DNA of 42,333 nt from Oceanobacillus polygoni (GCF_008304605.1 NZ_PIJY01000049.1:1-42333), one strand, 5' to 3'; shown: positions 21,649 to 30,533, counted from the stretch's first letter. Numbers and translations: made by a program. Notes: generated by a model from the letters alone, not told the origin.

Positions 21649-23004
21649 TTAGCAGCATGAATTTGAACTACAGGATTCTTCTTTAACATTCGTACTACAT
21701 ACTCCCGTTTCGGGTAATTCTAACTCAATCTTCTCAGAGGTCTCATAATCACCTGATAAATATGCCACTATAGACCGAACCTGTTCGTATCCTGTCGCCA
21801 TTAAAAACGTGGGTGCTCGACCATAACTTTTGGCTCCAACAATATAAAAATCTTTTTCTGGTTGCCGTAATTCCTTTTCTCCATGGGGACGTACCGTTCC
21901 ACAACTATGAATATTAGGATCAATTAATGGCGCAAGAGCCTTAGCACTTTCTGTTGCTGTATCAATACTAATCCTTACTTCCCGAAGGATTGAAAGGTCT
22001 GGACGATTCCCTGTATTGACAATCATCTCATCTATATCTGAAAAAGTTTTTAAGCACCCTTCAGTTTCTCCAACTAGCTCAATTTTGCCATTATCCCCTT
22101 TAACATATTGAATTCTAAAAGGTGTAAGAACACGAACTACGCCCGAATCCACTAATTTGTGTATGTGACTTCCTAATTCACCTCTCGCCTCGAGAGCATC
22201 CAGTTCCTCGCCTCCATAAGCCTCTTCAACCCTCCCTTTTCTCAAAACCCATACTATTTCTGTTGTTGGATATTCTTCTTTTAACTTTGCTAACTCTAAT
22301 AAAGAATTAATGGCAGAATGCCCGCCTCCAATAACTGCAACACGCTTATTTAGATAACGACGTTTATTTTTTTTAAGAATATCAGGGATGCCATAGAAAA
22401 CTTGATTTTTTATTTCTTCCTCCTCTTTTAACCAAATGCCGTTTGAGTTTGCTGGATTTGGATTCCGCCACGTTCCTGTTGCATCAATAACTGCTCTTGC
22501 TTCAAATTGTTTAAATTCACTATTCTTCTTTGCATAAATGACAAACGGTTGTTTTTCTCGATTTGCCGTTTTCATTTTATCCATATTTTTTCGACTAATT
22601 GAAAGAACTTTTGTGTTAACATACAATGAATTTTTAATTTCAGGAGAATTTCCTAATGGCTTTAAATATTGATCAACTAAGCCTTTCCCGGTAGGTAATT
22701 CATTTAAGTCTGGCTCCTTCCAATCTTGTTTTTTAAGAAGTTTAGATGCCATCTTGTCAATATTATATCTCCAAGGAGAAAATAATCGAACATGACCCCA
22801 TGTTAGGATATTCTCCCCCACTTGAGACCCTGACTCAAAAATAATAAATGATTGCCCATATCTAGCTAAATGTGCTGCCGCTGCAAGACCTACTGGTCCC
22901 GCACCAATGATTGCAATAGGTAATTGTTTATTTTCACCTTTATTATTTTTTTTCAATTTTTCTTCAGCTTGACAACATATTGTTTTGATTTCCATTTGTT
23001 CCAT
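21649..23004 (-). CDS. FAD/NAD(P)-dependent flavoprotein of the arsenic module (ArsO-like)
   Basis: 451 residues. FAD site IAIIGAGPVGLAAAAHLARYG (split: IAIIGAGPVG at about 30-39), a second dinucleotide fold VAVIGGGHSAINSL at about 223-236, and ATG[T/Y] motifs (DATGTWRNP, MATGYEQV). It is a flavin-dependent monooxygenase or thioredoxin-reductase-like oxidoreductase. Flavoproteins of this kind (ArsO and relatives) accompany ars operons, where they may act on trivalent arsenicals; the exact reaction is unproven. The tail (about 437-451) is cysteine rich: VCSTN...ESCSSNSCC, and an N-terminal CC (10-11) is present, suggesting As(III) or redox contacts. Confidence 0.7.
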   Translation of the reverse strand: MEQMEIKTICCQAEEKLKKNNKGENKQLPIAIIGAGPVGLAAAAHLARYGQSFIIFESGSQVGENILTWGHVRLFSPWRYNIDKMASKLLKKQDWKEPDLNELPTGKGLVDQYLKPLGNSPEIKNSLYVNTKVLSISRKNMDKMKTANREKQPFVIYAKKNSEFKQFEARAVIDATGTWRNPNPANSNGIWLKEEEEIKNQVFYGIPDILKKNKRRYLNKRVAVIGGGHSAINSLLELAKLKEEYPTTEIVWVLRKGRVEEAYGGEELDALEARGELGSHIHKLVDSGVVRVLTPFRIQYVKGDNGKIELVGETEGCLKTFSDIDEMIVNTGNRPDLSILREVRISIDTATESAKALAPLIDPNIHSCGTVRPHGEKELRQPEKDFYIVGAKSYGRAPTFLMATGYEQVRSIVAYLSGDYETSEKIELELPETGVCSTNVKEESCSSNSCC

Positions 23005-23093
23005 TTTTATCTTTCCTCTCTCATTAAATTTTTTTAAGAAGACTACTTCGACTGTAATTCAGATATTTGCTGTATGTAAAATCCACGTATAGA

Positions 23094-23594
23094 TTAACTA
23101 TCCGAACCTAATATTTTTTCCATCGCCATAACATCTACAAATTCACCGTTAAGAATTCCCTGATTCTTAAATACTCCAACTTGACGATACTGCAATTTAT
23201 TATATAAACCTTGACCTAAGGGGTTAAATGGGAATGTAAATAAAACCAACTTATAAAAATCAAGATTAATTGCTTCTATTTCAAGTTGTTTTAGCAACTT
23301 TTGCCCTACCCCTCTCCCCCTAAAATCACGATGGATATACACAGATATTTCCCCTACTCCCTTATAGGCATCTCTAGTATTATAAGGGCTTATGGATGCC
23401 CAGCCGACGATGTTTTTTTCTTCATTCTCTGCGACTATTCCAACGTATCTCCCTTGAAAACGAAGAAACCAAGAATGGATATATTCTTCATCTTTCGTTG
23501 TAGTTTCAAGTGTGGCAATCCGATCCTCTATTCCTTGATTATAAATTTCAAGGACTTTCATCAAGTCATTCACTTCGACCTCTCTAATAATCAT
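23094..23594 (-). CDS. arsN1: GNAT acetyltransferase, ArsN1-like (arsinothricin resistance)
   Basis: 166 residues, one GNAT domain. 'GVGEISVYIHRDFRGRGVGQKLLKQL' region (about 79-104) is the acetyl-CoA binding motif A (R-G-x-G-V-G), and the N-terminal 'EVNDLMKVLEIYNQGIEDRIATLET' matches the phosphinothricin acetyltransferase-like ArsN family. ArsN1 N-acetylates arsinothricin, an arsenic-containing glutamine synthetase inhibitor (established). AAAGGGG precedes the ATG. Between the MarR gene and the flavoprotein gene in the same leftward transcript. Confidence 0.75.
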   Translation of the reverse strand: MIIREVEVNDLMKVLEIYNQGIEDRIATLETTTKDEEYIHSWFLRFQGRYVGIVAENEEKNIVGWASISPYNTRDAYKGVGEISVYIHRDFRGRGVGQKLLKQLEIEAINLDFYKLVLFTFPFNPLGQGLYNKLQYRQVGVFKNQGILNGEFVDVMAMEKILGSDS

Positions 23595-23661
23595 TGGTTA
23601 TACCCCTTTAATTGTTAATATCAACACTTGATAAAGTCAATTGTTATTCATAAGGAAACCA

Positions 23662-24123
23662 CTATTTAATAGTGGTACAACAACCAGACCCACCATTCAC
23701 CTTCATGGCACTTAATAAGATCTGCAAACTATCTATAACCTGATTCTTTTTATCATTTGGAATAAATTCTAAAATTTGTCCAATGTATTTATTCATTTCA
23801 CCAGAGATCTCTTTTGCCTTTACTTGCCCTTCTTCAGTAAGTGATAAAACAACATAACGTCTATCGTTAGGGTCAGGGATTCGAGAGACATACCCTAATT
23901 CCACCACTTTATTGATTTGCCTACTTAGCATTCCAGTATCCATAGATAATTTCTCAGCCAGATCAATTAAGGAAATACGAGGATTTTTATCTAGTTCATA
24001 TATAATGTGACTTTGCAGGACTGTTATTCCGCAACATTCTGAACCCTCCCGCTGTAATAAACCAAAATCTCGAACCAAGTGTTGAAGAATTTCTCTAATC
24101 TCTAATGCTTCTGTATAACTCAT
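23662..24123 (-). CDS. MarR-family regulator with paired cysteines, arsenic-linked
   Basis: 153 residues from the ATG at 24121-24123, which follows GAGGTGA by eight bases. An in-frame TTG 51 bases upstream is not the start: it lies in the -35 box (24169-24174). The winged-helix core is seen as 'NPRISLIDLAEKLSMDTGML', 'RQINKVVELGYVSR', and the wing 'PDPNDRRYVVLSLT'. Two cysteine pairs, SECCG at about residue 29 and GSGCC near the C-terminus, could bind arsenite or other soft metals. First gene of the module, upstream of arsN1-like and flavoprotein genes; it probably controls them and itself via the operator at 24156-24180. Confidence 0.75.
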   Translation of the reverse strand: MSYTEALEIREILQHLVRDFGLLQREGSECCGITVLQSHIIYELDKNPRISLIDLAEKLSMDTGMLSRQINKVVELGYVSRIPDPNDRRYVVLSLTEEGQVKAKEISGEMNKYIGQILEFIPNDKKNQVIDSLQILLSAMKVNGGSGCCTTIK

Positions 24124-24145
24124 CTTTTCAGTCACCTCAAAACAG

Positions 24146-24180
24146 ATGATACCTTCAATAATTGCTTTTGTCAATTATTG
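24146..24180 (-). promoter_or_regulatory. promoter and palindromic operator of the marR gene
   Basis: Minus strand TTGACA (24169-24174), 17-base spacer, TATCAT (24146-24151). A perfect 9-bp inverted repeat CAATAATTG / CAATTATTG (24156-24164, 24172-24180) covers the -35 box, the expected place for MarR autorepression. Confidence 0.72.
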
Positions 24181-24331
24181 AATTTAAAATTATTTTTAGA
24201 TTCCACCATCCAGAAGAATATCATCTGAATTCAACTAATAGTACTTATTACAAAAAAACCGGAAAGTAACTCTTGAAATCTTTAGAGATTGAGAAAGACC
24301 TTGGCTATGCATGAATAAAATAATAAACTCA

Positions 24332-24507
24332 TCAATTAAAGATTTAAGGCGCTCTGAAGACGTTTTGTTAATACATCATAGTTTTGTATACGTTCATTAT
24401 TAAAGTGCTTAGACACAGCTCTATTGAGACGACAATCGATGTATATGGTCACTCATTCCCTAACAACAAAAGATATTTCAGATAAACATGCCGATTTGTT
24501 TAAAACA
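24332..24507 (+). pseudogene. decayed integrase 3' end
   Basis: Read in shifting frames this gives SIKDLRRSEDVLLIH, LRHSSIETTIDVYGHSFPNNK and DKHADLF, matching the catalytic C-terminus of Int (HDLRHSHVALLIH, LGHASIKTTIDVYGHLFPNK, DRLDDLF). Frameshifts and an internal TAA break it. It holds the right copy of the 25-bp repeat (24427-24451). It is the residue of another, related integrase. The rest of the 490-base gap 24175-24664 has the arm sites, a hairpin and no gene. Confidence 0.8.
24427..24451 (+). repeat. 25-bp direct repeat in the integrase remnant (right copy)
   Basis: Same 25 bases as 19032-19056, same orientation. The pair would allow RecA-dependent loss of the arsenic module. Confidence 0.9.
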
Positions 24508-24549
24508 CGAACATTATAGTGTAATTAGATTATTTCCATTTACTTACAT

Positions 24550-24569
24550 GGAGTAAAACTGGAGTAACA
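24550..24569 (+). repeat. right arm-type integrase sites (two direct repeats)
   Basis: GGAGTAAAA (24550-24558) and GGAGTAACA (24561-24569), 11 bp apart, same direction as the left pair at 830-849. About 100 bases from attR. Confidence 0.6.
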
Positions 24570-24616
24570 GCAATCAAAAAAAGCACCCATTCACATTAGA
24601 AATAAGTGCATAAAAA

Positions 24617-24646
24617 AATACCAATAGGCTTAAAACCCTTGGTATT
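24617..24646. terminator. hairpin near the right end, relict int terminator
   Basis: AATACCAA / TTGGTATT (24617-24624, 24639-24646) preceded by a run of A. It has the same plan as the hairpin downstream of the intact int gene (AACACCAA.../TTGGTGTT) and sits after the integrase remnant, so it is probably that gene's old terminator. Confidence 0.5.
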
Positions 24647-24660
24647 ACTGCTTTTGAAAT

Positions 24661-24748
<88 letters not shown>

Positions 24749-24788
24749 AAAGTCAAAATAATTAATGGAACAAAAAATCTTTTATAAA

Positions 24789-24864
24789 TGGTGAGCCATG
24801 AAGGATTCGAACCTTCGACCCTTTGATTAAAAGTCAAATGCTCTACCGACTGAGCTAATGGCTC
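24789..24864 (-). tRNA. tRNA-Lys (TTT)
   Basis: The complement starts GAGCCATTAGCTCAGTCGG, has anticodon loop CTTTTAA and ends ATGGCTCACCA with CCA encoded. Confidence 0.95.
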
Positions 24865-24978
24865 ATATCTAGAAACTTCCTTCTCTATCTGGAACTAATA
24901 ACATACACTTATAATAGATAGGAATAAAAAAATACTATTTAAGTAAATAGTATTAACTTCTTCTTTTATAAATAAAAT

Positions 24979-25053
24979 TGGCTGGGCCACTAGGATTCGA
25001 ACCTAGGGTACACGGGATCAAAACCCGATGCCTTACCGCTTGGCTATGGCCCA
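24979..25053 (-). tRNA. tRNA-Gln (TTG)
   Basis: The complement starts TGGGCCATAGCCAAGCGG, has anticodon loop TTTTGAT and ends TGGCCCAGCCA with CCA encoded. Confidence 0.95.
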
Positions 25054-25058
25054 ACTAA

Positions 25059-25135
25059 TGGCGGTCCGGACGGGACTCGAACCCGCGACCTCCTGCGTGA
25101 CAGGCAGGCATTCTAACCAACTGAACTACCGGACC
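25059..25135 (-). tRNA. tRNA-Asp (GTC)
   Basis: The complement starts GGTCCGGTAGTTCAGTTGG, has anticodon loop CTGTCAC and ends CCGGACCGCCA with CCA encoded. Confidence 0.95.
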
Positions 25136-25159
25136 GGATATTTTATTTTAAAGAATTGA

Positions 25160-25231
25160 TGACCCGTACGGGATTCGAACCCGTGTTACCGCCGTGAAAG
25201 GGCGGTGTCTTAACCGCTTGACCAACGGGCC
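25160..25231 (-). tRNA. tRNA-Glu (TTC)
   Basis: The complement starts GGCCCGTTGGTCAAGCGG, has anticodon loop CTTTCAC and ends TACGGGTCA. CCA is not encoded. Confidence 0.95.
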
Positions 25232-25240
25232 ATTTTACAA

Positions 25241-25331
25241 TGGCGGAGAAGGAGGGATTTGAACCCTCGCGCCGCTTACACGACCTACACCCTTAGCAGG
25301 GGCGCCTCTTCAGCCACTTGAGTACTTCTCC
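25241..25331 (-). tRNA. tRNA-Ser (GCT)
   Basis: Class II tRNA with a long variable arm. The complement starts GGAGAAGTACTCAAGTGGC, has anticodon loop CTGCTAA and ends CTTCTCCGCCA with CCA encoded. Confidence 0.95.
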
Positions 25332-25334
25332 GAA

Positions 25335-25409
25335 TGGCTCCACAGGTAGGATTCGAACCTACGACCGATCGGTTAACAGCCGATTGCTCTACCACTGAGC
25401 TACTGTGGA
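25335..25409 (-). tRNA. tRNA-Asn (GTT)
   Basis: The complement starts TCCACAGTAGCTCAGTGG, has anticodon loop CTGTTAA and ends CTGTGGAGCCA with CCA encoded. It is the first tRNA of the operon. Confidence 0.95.
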
Positions 25410-25518
25410 ATAATAATATTATTTTTATGTACTTCACTGTTTTACATTATCTTTACTCTTTAAAAGGACCAATCCCGCTTAAGAGGAACTTAAATGAATA
25501 ATTACAGCGACGTTGAAT

Positions 25519-25547
25519 ATCATACAATAACCTTATTTAGTTGTCAA
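25519..25547 (-). promoter_or_regulatory. tRNA operon promoter (proximal)
   Basis: Minus strand TTGACA, 17-base spacer, TATGAT, about 110 bases before tRNA-Asn. It is a near-consensus stable-RNA promoter. The gap 25410-25755 holds this promoter, a second one upstream and no gene. Confidence 0.85.
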
Positions 25548-25601
25548 GGTCTATCTAAAAAAGTTTTTTTCGCGTTTAAAAGCTAACTTATTAGCTTATT
25601 T

Positions 25602-25630
25602 AATTTAACATGGAAGACATATTTCGTCAA
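25602..25630 (-). promoter_or_regulatory. tRNA operon promoter (distal)
   Basis: Minus strand TTGACG, 17-base spacer, TAAATT, 83 bases upstream of the first promoter. Tandem promoters are usual for Bacillus rRNA/tRNA operons. Confidence 0.6.
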
Positions 25631-25755
25631 TGCATTATTTTGTTTTTTTACAAAATCAAACAAAATCTTTTTTGGAGATTAGAAAGGTATAAAGCTTACT
25701 TATTTGCAAAGTACAATGATGGCATTCACAAATAAGCAAATCCCACGTTTTCTTT

Positions 25756-26223
25756 TTATTTAATAGAAGTATACGCTAAAACTCCGCGGCACTTACCACA
25801 TCTATATTTTTGTAAATTAATACGTCTTTTTCTTTCATAAACCTGGTCACATTTATTACATCTATACACATGTTTGTAGCTTTCTTTATTTGAAGGTAAT
25901 GGGTTGCAGTACCTGGGAGAACCAGTTTGTTTCAGTAATTTCCTGAAATCTGCATCCCGGTGTCGATAACCTTTCCCTTCTATATGAAGGTGATAATGAC
26001 ATAGTTCATGTTTAATGATACCAATAAATTCAGCTTCATCCATCTCCACCGCATACTTCGGGTTCAATTCTATCACCCTTTTCGCAGGGATGTATCTACC
26101 ACCTGTTGTTCTTAGCCGTTGGTTGAATCGTACATCATCGATGAAAGGTTTATAAAAATAAGTAATCGAGAGTTCATTAACTAATTCATATAATTCCTTT
26201 TCATTTAATAATTCCATTTGCAT
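25756..26223 (-). CDS. SprT-like zinc metalloprotease-family protein (YdcK)
   Basis: 155 residues. SprT domain (about 5-100) with the zinc motif HELCH (H72, E73, H76), then a C-terminal zinc ribbon with CNKC (C122, C125) and CGKC (C142, C145). B. subtilis YdcK sits in the same place between tex and the trnS cluster. Human SPRTN of this family cleaves DNA-crosslinked proteins; the bacterial role is not established. A minus-strand gene, monocistronic as far as visible. Confidence 0.85.
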   Translation of the reverse strand: MQMELLNEKELYELVNELSITYFYKPFIDDVRFNQRLRTTGGRYIPAKRVIELNPKYAVEMDEAEFIGIIKHELCHYHLHIEGKGYRHRDADFRKLLKQTGSPRYCNPLPSNKESYKHVYRCNKCDQVYERKRRINLQKYRCGKCRGVLAYTSIK

Positions 26224-26409
26224 AACTACTTTCTCTTAGATAATAAGACAATTTATTTGTCTTTTAATTCTAGCATAATCTAACAAACAAATAATGCCGT
26301 TTTTTTCGCAAGACAGCAATTTCTGTAACTCTACTATAATATATAAGTAAAATAAGGTATTCGTCAAAAATTTTGTCAATACCGATCTTTCTAATAATAA
26401 CTATTAGAT

Positions 26410-26617
26410 TAAACCTCGTTTAGAGTACCTTTCCCTAACTAATGAAGGCTCTCCTTTCTCATTTAATGAATATAAATGATAATATTTACGTTTAAAGAAT
26501 ATTGATCATCGTTCTAAAGATTCGTCCACAATATCCATATCTAAACAATTTTTTATTCTATGTTATCTTAAATTTTACAAGGATTAAACCCTGTTTAACG
26601 CATATAAACCATGTTTA
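26410..26617 (+). repeat. three copies of a dyad TAAACC-NN-GTTTA upstream of catalase
   Basis: TAAACCTCGTTTA (26410-26422), TAAACCCTGTTTA (26585-26597) and TAAACCATGTTTA (26605-26617). The last two are 20 bp apart, two helical turns. A candidate operator of unknown regulator. The 478-base gap 26224-26701 has these, a PerR-like box and no gene. Confidence 0.45.
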
Positions 26618-26660
26618 TCTAACAAACTATATTTATAGTAATCTGGTAATGATTGTGATA

Positions 26661-26675
26661 TTATAATTATTGTAT
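26661..26675 (+). promoter_or_regulatory. PerR-like box at the katA promoter
   Basis: TTATAATTATTGTAT matches the PerR consensus TTATAATNATTATAA at 12 of 14 fixed positions. It contains a TATAAT that can be the -10 of katA, 35 bases before the start. Fits peroxide control of vegetative catalase (established for B. subtilis katA). Confidence 0.55.
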
Positions 26676-26701
26676 TTAACAATTTAGGAGGGATATTTGT
26701 T

Positions 26702-28195
26702 ATGAGTGAAGAAAATCAAAGTAAAAAGAAAATGACGACCGCTTTCGGTGCTCCAGTACCTAATGATGATGATTCAAAAACAGCTGGTCCTAGAGGGCCA
26801 CTATTAATGGAAGACTTTTGGTTCCTTGAAAAGCTTGCACATTTTGATAGGGAAGTAATTCCTGAACGCCGTATGCATGCTAAAGGATCTGGTGCATATG
26901 GAACATTAACTATCACAAATGACATCACGAAATACACGAAGGCAAATATTTTCTCTGAGGTCGGAAAGAAAACAGATATGTTTATACGTTTCTCAACAGT
27001 TGCAGGCGAGCGTGGTGCAGCTGACGCAGAGCGCGACATTCGTGGAACAGCTATGAAATTCTATACTGAGGAAGGAAACTGGGATCTTGTTGGAAATAAC
27101 ACACCTGTATTCTTTATGAGAGACCCTAAACGTTTCCCTGACTTAAACCATGTTGTTAAGCGTGATCCAAGAACGAACATGCATAACCCACAATCCAACT
27201 GGGATTTTTGGACCGGATTGCCTGAGGCATTACACCAAGTAACCGTCGTTATGTCTGACCGCGGTATCCCTAAAACATATCGTAATATGAACTTATTTGG
27301 AAGCCATGCATACAGCTTGTACAACGCAGACAACGAACGTGTTTGGGTTAAATTCCACTTCTACACAGAACAAGGGATCGAAAACTTAACTGACCAAGAA
27401 TCAGAAGAGTTAATTGGTAAAGATCGTGAAAGTCACCAAAAAGATCTATTTGAGGCAATTGAACATGGTGATTTCCCTAAATGGAAAATGTACATCCAAG
27501 TAATGACAGATGAACAGGCTAAGAACATGCCTTATAATCCATTTGATTTAACAAAAGTATGGTATAAAGGTGATTTCCCACTAATTGAAGTTGGTGAATT
27601 AGAGCTTAACCGTAACCCACAAAACTATTTTGAAGAAGTTGAACAAGCTGCTTTTGCTCCTACAAACATTGTACCTGGTATTGGTTTCTCACCAGATAAA
27701 ATGTTACAAGGAAGACTATTCTCTTACGGCGATGCTCAACGTTACCGTCTTGGCGTTAACCATTGGCAAATTCCTGTAAACTATCCGAAAAACGCTAAAA
27801 ACTTCAACCCGTACCATCGAGATGGAGCGATGCGAATTCATCCATACGGTGATAAAGTTTCTTACAGCCCGAATAGTTACGGAGAATGGCAAGATAGCAA
27901 GGAACATCAAGAGCCTGCATTACAACTTGGTGGCGATGCGAATTACTGGGATTTCCGTGAAGATGATGACCTATACTTTGAACAGCCAGGTAAATTATTC
28001 AGACTTCAAAGCCCAGAAGCACAACAAAGACTATTTGAAAACACTGCTAGAAATATGCAAGGTACAACAAAAGAAATTCAACTTAGACATATTAATAACT
28101 GCTACAAAGCTGACCCAGCATATGGTGAAGGTGTAGCAAACGCACTTGGCATCTCTTTAAGTGAAGTAGAAGCAGCAAGTGAATTAGAAAACTAA
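26702..28195 (+). CDS. katA: heme catalase KatA, small-subunit clade
   Basis: 497 residues. The distal catalytic histidine H59 lies in [14 protein letters not shown], the asparagine in [13 protein letters not shown] and the proximal heme tyrosine in [15 protein letters not shown]-terminal '[22 protein letters not shown]' is typical of Bacillus vegetative catalases. It breaks down hydrogen peroxide in the cytoplasm. GGAGGG precedes the ATG. The only plus-strand gene in this stretch, between the SprT-like gene and tex, which it converges on across a shared hairpin; B. subtilis does not have katA here. Confidence 0.95.
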   Translation: MSEENQSKKKMTTAFGAPVPNDDDSKTAGPRGPLLMEDFWFLEKLAHFDREVIPERRMHAKGSGAYGTLTITNDITKYTKANIFSEVGKKTDMFIRFSTVAGERGAADAERDIRGTAMKFYTEEGNWDLVGNNTPVFFMRDPKRFPDLNHVVKRDPRTNMHNPQSNWDFWTGLPEALHQVTVVMSDRGIPKTYRNMNLFGSHAYSLYNADNERVWVKFHFYTEQGIENLTDQESEELIGKDRESHQKDLFEAIEHGDFPKWKMYIQVMTDEQAKNMPYNPFDLTKVWYKGDFPLIEVGELELNRNPQNYFEEVEQAAFAPTNIVPGIGFSPDKMLQGRLFSYGDAQRYRLGVNHWQIPVNYPKNAKNFNPYHRDGAMRIHPYGDKVSYSPNSYGEWQDSKEHQEPALQLGGDANYWDFREDDDLYFEQPGKLFRLQSPEAQQRLFENTARNMQGTTKEIQLRHINNCYKADPAYGEGVANALGISLSEVEAASELEN

Positions 28196-28196
28196 T

Positions 28197-28229
28197 AAAA
28201 AACGTTCCTAAATTCTAGGAACGTTTTTT
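28197..28229. terminator. bidirectional terminator between katA and tex
   Basis: Perfect 14-bp stem AAAAAACGTTCCTA / TAGGAACGTTTTTT with a 5-base loop; T-runs on both strands. Confidence 0.92.
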
Positions 28230-28233
28230 ACGT

Positions 28234-30405
28234 TTATTTCTCGCTTTTCACCATCGTCAAAGCAATTCTACCTTTATTGACATCAACTTGCTCCACCCAG
28301 ACTGTCACGACATCTCCTACAGAAGCAATATCCATTGGGTGCTTCACAAACTTATTTGCCATTTTCGAAATATGAACAAGACCATCTTGTTTAACACCGA
28401 TATCTACAAACACACCGAAATCAACTACGTTTCTAACAGTTCCTTGCATTTCCATACCTGCTTGCAGATCCTCAAGGGCAATGACATTTTGCTTTAGTAA
28501 CGGCTGCGGAAAGTCGTCACGCGGATCACGCTCGGGTCTACTTAAGGCGTCCATCATATCAATCAATGTAGGAACTCCAATTTCTAAGCTCTCTGCAGTT
28601 TCTGTTTTATCCAATCCGTTCATCTTTGATCGGAGTTTCTCCGTACCAATATCGGCAAGCTCACAACCAATCATTTTAAGTAGTTTTTTTGTATGTGTAT
28701 ACACTTCCGGGTGAATTGGCGTTCGATCTAACGGATTATCCCCATCAATAATCCGTAAGAAACCAATTCCCTGTTCATACGTTTTTGCCCCTAGTCGAGG
28801 AATTTTCTTCAATTGTTTACGGTCAGTAAATTTTCCTTCTTCATTTCGCTGTTTTACGATATTCAGAGCGACTGTTTTACTTAATCCCGCAACATATTGC
28901 AATAAAGATGCAGACGCTGTATTCACATTAACCCCAACTTGGTTAACAGCTGTTTCTACAACAAAGCTCAATGATTCATTAAGGGACTTCTGGCTAACAT
29001 CATGCTGGTATTGTCCAACACCAATTGATTTCGGATCTATTTTTACTAGCTCTGCTAATGGATCCTGAACACGACGTGCGATTGATACCGCACTTCTCTC
29101 CTCCACTTGAAAGTCTGGAAATTCTTCACGCGCTAATGAAGAAGCAGAGTATACACTTGCTCCCGCTTCATTCACAATAATATAAGGAATGCTTAAGCTG
29201 TTATTCGTGATGACATCGGAAATAAATTGCTCTGTTTCACGAGATGCAGTTCCATTTCCAATGGCGATAAGCTCTACTCCATATTTACGAATAATGCTCA
29301 TCACTATTTTTTCTGCCCCTACAACGTCATTTCTTGGTGCGGTCGGGTACATAACACCGACCTCGTGAACCTTACCAGTCTCATCGACAACTGCCAACTT
29401 ACAGCCCGTTCGAAATGCAGGGTCAACACCAAGCACGGTTCTACCCTTAAGCGGCGGCTGAAGCAACAAGTTTTTGAGATTCACGGAAAAAACCTCAATT
29501 GCTTGATCTTCCGCTTTTTCGGTTAAGCTATTACGAATTTCTCTTTCAATCGATGGCTGAATTAATCGCTTATAGCTATCTTCAATAGCTGCTTGTAAAA
29601 TAGCAACTAATTCTGGAGAAGCAGATCGCCTAATCACTTTATTTTGCAAAAATTGGATGACCCGTTCTGCCGGTGCCTCAATCACGACTCTTAGAACATC
29701 CTCTTTCTCCCCACGATTCAAAGCTAAGATACGGTGTGATACAAGGGAACGGACAGCTTCACTGTATGTATAATACATCTCATAAACGCCTTTTTCATCT
29801 TTATCGGCATTTTTTACTTCGGCCTGGATGGTAGCCCGTTTAAATGTTTCTTCACGAATGTAGTCACGGTATGCAGCATCATCTGAAATCCATTCCGCAA
29901 TAATATCATTAACTCCACCTAGCACGTCTTCTTGCGTATGTAATTCATGCTCCTCTGAAAGATACTTCGCAACCTCTTGCTCCTGATTGAAAGGCGCTTG
30001 CTTCCAGATCAACTCTGCTAAAGGCTCTAATCCTTTCTCCTTCGCAATCGTAGCTTTCGTTCGGCGTTTTTGTTTGTATGGTCGATACAAATCCTCGACA
30101 CGCTGTAATTGTGTAGCTTGCTTGATTTCTTTTTCCAGTTCTTCTGTTAATTTCCCTTGCTCTTCAATAATACGAAGAACCTCTTGCTTTCTCTCCGAGA
30201 GATTAACAGCATAGTGCCATTTATCTTGTACAGCTTTTATTTGTACCTCATCTAGTCCACCTGTTACTTCTTTACGATATCTCGCAATAAAAGGCACTGT
30301 ATTGCCCTCATCTAATAGTTCGATTACTTTTTTTATTATTATTGTATTCACTTCTGTTTCCTTAGAAACCCATTTTATAAGATTGTTATCTAACTGATCT
30401 GTCAC
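28234..30405 (-). CDS. tex: Tex, S1-domain RNA-binding transcription factor (YdcI)
   Basis: 723 residues, the usual length. N-terminal helical Tex domain (VPFIARYRKEVTGGLDEVQ at about 37-55), YqgF-like nuclease fold (about 320-445, LGVDPAFRTGCKLAVVD), helix-hairpin-helix region (about 480-560) and a C-terminal S1 RNA-binding domain (about 645-720, GTVRNVVDFGVFVDIG). GTG start after GGAGG. Tex acts in transcription and RNA metabolism; details are not settled. Confidence 0.95.
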   Translation of the reverse strand: MTDQLDNNLIKWVSKETEVNTIIIKKVIELLDEGNTVPFIARYRKEVTGGLDEVQIKAVQDKWHYAVNLSERKQEVLRIIEEQGKLTEELEKEIKQATQLQRVEDLYRPYKQKRRTKATIAKEKGLEPLAELIWKQAPFNQEQEVAKYLSEEHELHTQEDVLGGVNDIIAEWISDDAAYRDYIREETFKRATIQAEVKNADKDEKGVYEMYYTYSEAVRSLVSHRILALNRGEKEDVLRVVIEAPAERVIQFLQNKVIRRSASPELVAILQAAIEDSYKRLIQPSIEREIRNSLTEKAEDQAIEVFSVNLKNLLLQPPLKGRTVLGVDPAFRTGCKLAVVDETGKVHEVGVMYPTAPRNDVVGAEKIVMSIIRKYGVELIAIGNGTASRETEQFISDVITNNSLSIPYIIVNEAGASVYSASSLAREEFPDFQVEERSAVSIARRVQDPLAELVKIDPKSIGVGQYQHDVSQKSLNESLSFVVETAVNQVGVNVNTASASLLQYVAGLSKTVALNIVKQRNEEGKFTDRKQLKKIPRLGAKTYEQGIGFLRIIDGDNPLDRTPIHPEVYTHTKKLLKMIGCELADIGTEKLRSKMNGLDKTETAESLEIGVPTLIDMMDALSRPERDPRDDFPQPLLKQNVIALEDLQAGMEMQGTVRNVVDFGVFVDIGVKQDGLVHISKMANKFVKHPMDIASVGDVVTVWVEQVDVNKGRIALTMVKSEK

Positions 30406-30503
30406 ACTTGTTCCTCCTTCGTATACCTTTTTATTTTATCAAAAAAAGGGTTGAATTCCTAATTGACTTCTTCATGGAGACCTTAATCATTTCTTGGTGT
30501 AAC

Positions 30504-30533
30504 AAAAAAAGCTGACTCTATCTATTAGTCAGC
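30504..30533 (-). terminator. terminator of the sigB operon
   Basis: Minus strand GCTGACT / AGTCAGC stem (30527-30533, 30511-30517) followed by a run of seven T. The last codons of rsbX lie in it. Confidence 0.85.

Noticed and set aside
26585-26617. Sigma-B promoter for katA (GTTTAA-N14-GTTTAT)
   Set aside because: The -10 lacks the GGG of sigma-B sites; the match comes from the repeated dyad.
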